DNA of 7,396 nucleotides from JAVVFH01 sp032250585 (GTDB taxonomy: Bacteria; Pseudomonadota; Gammaproteobacteria; Xanthomonadales; SZUA-36). The position numbers were made by a program, and so were the translations under genes. The stretch is taken from contig JAVVFH010000172.1 in NCBI GenBank assembly GCA_032250585.1, forward strand, positions 1 to 7,396, written 5' to 3'. The number at the start of each line of letters is the position of its first letter. Position 1 is the first letter of the stretch. Under the pieces are notes generated by a model that saw only the letters and a list, made by a program, of their open reading frames with translations, did no database searches and was not told the origin of the DNA. Shown piece after piece: positions 6,240 through 7,396 of this stretch.

Positions 6240-6564
6240 TTAGCTGAATCCGGATAAGACAAATGTGTAACCAGAGATATTCCATTAAAAAAAACCATAA
6301 TGCTCTGTTTGTTCTTACGAAAGCTCAATTTCAGGTCCTCATTGGTGAATCTTGCGGGTGAGATCAGTCCTGTTCGGGTTTATACGGTCCAGTATAAACA
6401 CCGGACCGATCGTTCCTCGCATAGCTTGCCCTCACACATGACGAAGTCTTTCGAAGGCCTCCATGGCGTCCTCGATGCCGGCCCGATAACGCTTCATTCC
6501 GTGTTCGACACCTGCGCGCGCCGGATCGTTTCAGTTCTCGTTAAAGCCCGTGCGATTCCGGATC
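6240..6564. other. Gene-free stretch upstream of yghU, about 325 bases
   Basis: No recognisable gene. It should hold the yghU promoter on the minus strand, but no clear -35/-10 pair was found; it is AT-richer near 6285-6300, with a run of eight A on the plus strand. It contains the operator-like inverted repeats at 6378-6408. A short minus-strand frame ending at a TGA near 6438 contains MKRYRAGIEDAMEAFERLRHV. It has a protein-like composition, but a stop precedes it by 11 codons and I cannot assign it to a family; it may be the tail of another decayed gene. Confidence 0.45.
6378..6408. promoter_or_regulatory. Two overlapping inverted repeats, candidate regulator operator upstream of yghU
   Basis: GTTTATAC (6378-6385) and GTATAAAC (6392-6399) are perfect reverse complements around GGTCCA. 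Overlapping this, CGGTCC (6385-6390) and GGACCG (6403-6408) form a second perfect inverted repeat that uses the centre of the first. Dyads of this size and spacing are typical of binding sites for dimeric repressors such as TetR-family proteins, but no regulator gene is in the window. The site is about 140 bases upstream of the yghU ATG. No T-run follows, so a terminator is unlikely. The dyads are certain; their role is inferred. Confidence 0.45.
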
Positions 6565-6723
6565 TCACCCGGCACAGCAGGACAGTTGCTTCACATCCCT
6601 GCTGAAGGTCTGCGCCGCGAGCTTCAGGCCTTCGACCATCGTGAGATAGGGGAACAGGCGATCGGCGAGTTCCTCGATCGTCATCCGGTGGTGAACGGCC
6701 AGCGCGGGCATGGTGCGCAGATC
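6565..6723 (-). pseudogene. merA: Mercuric reductase (MerA), C-terminal remnant of about 50 codons
   Basis: The minus-strand frame ending at TGA 6567-6565 reads HHRMTIEELADRLFPYLTMV followed by EGLKLAAQTFSRDVKQLSCCAG. This is the C-terminal end of MerA, with the vicinal cysteine pair (Cys-Cys-Ala-Gly-stop) that hands Hg(II) to the NADPH/FAD-dependent active site across the dimer interface in the full enzyme. Upstream of about codon 45 from the end (around 6702) the MerA match fades, and neither the FAD/NADPH domains nor the redox-active Cys pair region is present up to 7000. No other mer gene (merR, T, P, C, D) is recognised. The piece cannot reduce mercury by itself. It is a relic of a former mer operon, which usually travels on transposons and plasmids, and supports the view that this part of the window is acquired DNA. 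Confidence 0.9.
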
Positions 6724-7175
6724 GAGCGCCGCTTCGCCGCCCGAACCCGGGCTGAGCCATCCGGATGGGGCCCACGGGCATGCCCAGTTCCCCGGCGGAC
6801 ATGACCGCGTTGCGTACCCGGGTCCCGAGTGGGACGCCCCCGTGGCACAGAGCGGTGCTGATCAACAGATCCTTCAGCCCCCAGCATTCCGAAAGCGCGG
6901 CATAAGTTCCCCGGGTGACGAATGAACGATTCCAGCCCCCGCCGCCGGCAAGATTCCGATCCATTGTCTATAATGGGAAGAGACAGGCAGCTGGTTGAGT
7001 ATCCGGTCTGCAATTCATGAGGGAGCACGGTAATCGTGTCAGGAATTTTGGAGCAAATCGTTCCAGCCGGACGCAGGGTATTTTCGTCCCGCCCCGCCCG
7101 GAATCACTACCCCGAAGCAAGAAGGGTCAATGATCAGCCGGCCGCATTCCCTCTCTTCATTCATGGAGGAATATC
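6724..7175. other. Stretch without a recognised gene, about 450 bases
   Basis: On the minus strand an open frame starts at ATG 6964 and runs in a different frame across the merA tail. Its first half contains protein-like segments (TYAALSECWGLKDLLISTAL, GELGMPVGPIRM) that I cannot place in a family; the second half is a shadow of merA. On the plus strand TATAAT occurs at 6969-6974, a perfect -10 match, but the -35 position (around 6946-6951, CGGCAA) is poor. A 38-codon plus-strand frame (7017-7133) without a good ribosome binding site is probably not a gene. The last 40 bases form the leader of the secreted protein gene. Confidence 0.4.
7165..7170 (+). promoter_or_regulatory. Ribosome binding site of the right-edge secreted protein gene
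   Basis: GGAGGA, a near-perfect Shine-Dalgarno, lies five bases before the ATG at 7176 and fixes that start. Confidence 0.8.
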
Positions 7176-7396
7176 ATGTCAAGGCTCAAATTCCATTTAG
7201 CCGGCCTGGCGCTTTGCCTGGGGCTTTGTTTCACGCTGGCCGCCTCGGCGCAGGACCCGGAGCGCAAACCCCTGAAGCTGGATATCGGCAAGAATGGCTA
7301 CGAACTCACCGTCGGCATTCCGCCCGGGTGGTCACTCGCGCCGGAATATTCGAGGAATTCACGCACTCTGGTCAATGTGATGCCGGGGGAACGCCG
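7176..7396 (+). CDS. Secreted protein of unknown function, N-terminal part, cut by the window edge
   Basis: An ATG at 7176 with GGAGGA five bases upstream opens a frame that runs off the right edge after 73 codons. Residues 1-25 are a clear Sec signal peptide: MSRLK basic end, a leucine/alanine-rich core (about 8-22), and AASA followed by Gln26, a good signal peptidase I site. The Cys residues in the core lack a lipobox, so it is not an obvious lipoprotein. The mature part begins DPERKPLKLDIGKNGYELTV and continues with IPPGWSLAPEY. I do not recognise the family; a periplasmic or outer-membrane-associated protein is likely. It is transcribed away from the decayed region and is the only plus-strand gene here. 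Confidence 0.85.
   Translation, partial: MSRLKFHLAGLALCLGLCFTLAASAQDPERKPLKLDIGKNGYELTVGIPPGWSLAPEYSRNSRTLVNVMPGER

Noticed and set aside
6969..6974. TATAAT as promoter of the right-edge secreted protein gene
   Set aside because: The -10 is perfect, but there is no acceptable -35 at 16-18 bases and the start codon lies about 200 bases away, so I did not list it as a promoter.
7017..7133. 38-codon plus-strand frame as a leader peptide
   Set aside because: No ribosome binding site of note and no protein-like features; probably chance.
1..7396. CRISPR array, tRNA or rRNA genes, toxin-antitoxin or defence genes
   Set aside because: No regularly spaced repeats, no tRNA cloverleaf or rRNA-like segments, and no recognisable defence or toxin proteins in any frame inspected.

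Overview
The window is GC-rich DNA with closely packed genes at its left end and a large share of remnant sequence further right. The gene content (a YghU-type glutathione transferase, a mer remnant, IS91-like transposase remnants, a GDE/GH63 glycosidase pair) fits a proteobacterium, probably a gammaproteobacterium. No marker here fixes the genus.

Layout. (1) Bases 1-2347, minus strand: a two-gene alpha-glucan unit. A complete glycogen debranching enzyme (GDE, amylo-alpha-1,6-glucosidase type, TTG start) overlaps by 20 bases the start of a GH63-like glucosidase that runs off the left edge. (2) 2348-2777: no gene seen, but a strong hairpin. (3) 2778-3403, minus: the 3' third of an IS91-type transposase gene, broken by a frameshift and carrying what looks like an in-frame palindromic insertion. 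(4) 3452-4871, minus: two overlapping genes. Upstream is an SRPBCC/AHSA1-like gene with a premature TAA at codon 22. Downstream is a membrane-anchored alpha/beta hydrolase whose reading frame is intact but whose oxyanion motif is altered. (5) 5131-5302, minus: a second, shorter IS91 transposase 3' remnant in the same orientation as the first, about 81% identical to it over 102 bases by hand count. (6) 5361-6239, minus: an intact yghU gene. (7) 6240-6564: no gene, but two overlapping inverted repeats that look like an operator. (8) 6565-6723, minus: the last ~50 codons of merA (mercuric reductase) without the rest of the gene. (9) 6724-7175: no recognised gene. (10) 7176 to the right edge, plus strand: the start of a secreted protein gene with a strong ribosome binding site.

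How it fits together. The left end is a conserved metabolic operon for alpha-glucan breakdown. From about 2.4 kb to 7.0 kb the window looks like a decayed accessory region: two directly oriented IS91-like transposase tails bracket the SRPBCC-hydrolase pair, followed by yghU and a mer scrap. The simplest reading is that rolling-circle (IS91/ISCR-like) activity brought in or rearranged the pair and that the region is now eroding. I see no clear new defence or biosynthetic system. The most unusual items are the bracketing of the cassette, the nonsense-disrupted SRPBCC gene next to a motif-altered hydrolase, the apparent in-frame palindromic insertion, and the operator-like double inverted repeat upstream of yghU.
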